Source: a bacterium (lineage in GTDB: Bacteria > Eremiobacterota > Eremiobacteria > Baltobacterales > Baltobacteraceae). Taken from it: a stretch of 8,021 nucleotides of DNA. Below the pieces are notes generated by a model that was not told the origin of the DNA, did not search any database, and saw only the letters and a list, made by a program, of their open reading frames with translations. The DNA lies in NCBI GenBank assembly GCA_021784715.1, contig JAJYHP010000056.1, positions 1 through 8,021 of the forward strand, in the 5' to 3' direction. The position numbers were made by a program, and so were the translations under genes. This document shows, in pieces, positions 6,947 through 8,021 of this stretch (its first letter is position 1; every line of letters starts with the position of its first letter).

Positions 6947-6953
6947 CGGTGCG

Positions 6954-8021
6954 CTACTCGTTCGCCATCGAAGCGAGCGCTTCGTCGGCGGCGTGCAAGG
7001 TCTGTTCGATTTCGTGGGTCGTATGCGCCGACGAAAGGAACCCCGCCTCGAATTGCGAGGGCGCGAGGTAGACGCCGCGCTCGGCCATCGCGTGGAAGAA
7101 GGAAGCGTACGCTTGGGTATCGGCGCGCATCGCACCCTCGAGATTGAAGACCGGTTCGTCGTTGAAATAGAACCCGAACATCGAACCGGCGTATCCGCCG
7201 GTAAACGGGCGGTCGTACTTGGCAAATATTTCGCGCATACCTTCGACGAACAAACGCGCGAGGATCTCCAAACGTTCGTAGAGCGTCGTATCCTCTCGGA
7301 GCGTGCGAAGCGTCGCCAGGCCCGCCGCCATCGCCAGCGGATTACCGGAGAGCGTCCCGGCATGGAAGATTTTGCCGTCGGGGGTCAGTTGCGACATGAT
7401 CTCGGCGCGTCCGCCGAACGCGCCGACCGGCAAGCCGCCGCCGATCACTTTTCCCAGCGTCGTTAGATCGGGCCGGATGCCGAGCCGTTCTTGGGCACCG
7501 CCGCGAGCAACGCGGAAGCCGGTAGATCGTTCGTCGAAAATAAGCAACGCATCGTGCGCGTCGCAGATCGCTCGCAACCCCGGTAAAAAATCGGCATGCG
7601 GCGCGATAAACCCCATGTTGCCGACAAAGGGCTCGACGATGATCGCCGCGATCTCGCGGCCGCGCTCGGCGAAGACGGCGCGAACGGCAGCTATATCGTT
7701 GTACGGAACGACGATGGTGTCGGCCGCAGTTCCGCTGGTGACGCCGGGAGAATTCGGGACGCCCAACGTCAGCGCACTCGACCCGGCCGCGATGAGAAAC
7801 ATATCGGCGGCGCCGTGATAGCATCCGGCAAACTTCACGATTTTGGCGCGACCGGTCACACCGCGCGCGAGCCGGACGGCGCTCATCGTCGCCTCGGTGC
7901 CGCTGGAGGTAAAGCGAATGCGTTCGATCGACGGAACCATCGATGCGATCGTTTCGGCGAGATCGCTCTCCGCTTCGGTCGGCGTCCCAAACGAACTTCC
8001 GCGTGCTGCGGCCTGCGAGAT
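6954..8021 (-). CDS. hemL: Glutamate-1-semialdehyde 2,1-aminomutase (5' end off the window)
   Basis: The last 355 residues are visible; the family is about 425-430 long, so about 70 N-terminal residues lie beyond the right edge. This is a class III PLP enzyme that converts glutamate-1-semialdehyde to 5-aminolevulinate. In visible numbering, SFGTPTEAE is at 10-18, SGTEATMSAVRLARG at 40-54, CYHG at 67-70, the PLP-N1 Asp163 in LLIFDERSTGFR, and the Schiff-base Lys191 in LGKVIGGGLPVGAFGGR. HAGTLSGNPLAMAAG and the C-terminal GVYLAPSQFEAGFLS (which carries the gatekeeper-side residues) identify HemL rather than a general omega-transaminase. The residue two after the PLP Asp is Arg where Val is nearly always found; reading frame continuity on both sides is intact. 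It is the first visible gene of the operon, 7 bases before hemA; the two enzymes are known to channel the unstable semialdehyde. Confidence 0.95.
   Translation of the reverse strand: MSQAAARGSSFGTPTEAESDLAETIASMVPSIERIRFTSSGTEATMSAVRLARGVTGRAKIVKFAGCYHGAADMFLIAAGSSALTLGVPNSPGVTSGTAADTIVVPYNDIAAVRAVFAERGREIAAIIVEPFVGNMGFIAPHADFLPGLRAICDAHDALLIFDERSTGFRVARGGAQERLGIRPDLTTLGKVIGGGLPVGAFGGRAEIMSQLTPDGKIFHAGTLSGNPLAMAAGLATLRTLREDTTLYERLEILARLFVEGMREIFAKYDRPFTGGYAGSMFGFYFNDEPVFNLEGAMRADTQAYASFFHAMAERGVYLAPSQFEAGFLSSAHTTHEIEQTLHAADEALASMANE

Overview
This GC-rich window is densely packed bacterial chromosome. It has nine protein-coding genes, almost no intergenic DNA, and no tRNA, rRNA, CRISPR array, insertion sequence or phage gene that I could find. 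The very high GC, frequent GATC/CGATCG words and gene mix suggest an environmental, deep-branching, high-GC phylum. Eremiobacterota-like is my guess from general impression only; the window contains no marker that settles it.

Left part (1-2345): a leftward gene for a BMP/PnrA-type substrate-binding lipoprotein runs off the left edge. It is divergent from a rightward pair, a DUF5069 protein and an arginase, which overlap by ATGA and are translationally coupled. The 59-base divergent spacer holds a perfect 7-bp inverted repeat directly against the lipoprotein start codon.

Middle (2346-3422): a leftward single-pass, proline-rich TonB-like protein faces a small rightward glutaredoxin-like protein with a CGYC active site. 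The two are divergent. Both 3' ends converge tightly on their neighbours: an 18-bp gap at arginase/TonB-like, and a 13-bp overlap at glutaredoxin/DUF92. I see no convincing terminator hairpin at either junction.

Right part (3410-8021): a leftward tetrapyrrole operon is read from the right edge as hemL (5' end missing), hemA, a fused uroporphyrinogen-III methyltransferase/uroporphyrinogen-III synthase, and a DUF92 membrane protein. Spacings are +7, -17 and -4 bp, so this is one tightly coupled unit. HemA and HemL make 5-aminolevulinate from glutamyl-tRNA (C5 pathway). The fusion closes the ring to uroporphyrinogen III and methylates it to precorrin-2, the entry to siroheme and cobalamin. HemB and HemC must be encoded elsewhere, perhaps upstream of hemL.

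Nothing here is clearly a new biological system. The points most worth checking are the hairpin at the lipoprotein start, two substitutions at normally invariant sites (Val to Arg next to the PLP site of HemL, Asn to Gly beside the catalytic Cys of HemA), the DUF92 gene coupled to tetrapyrrole synthesis, and the DUF5069-arginase pair.
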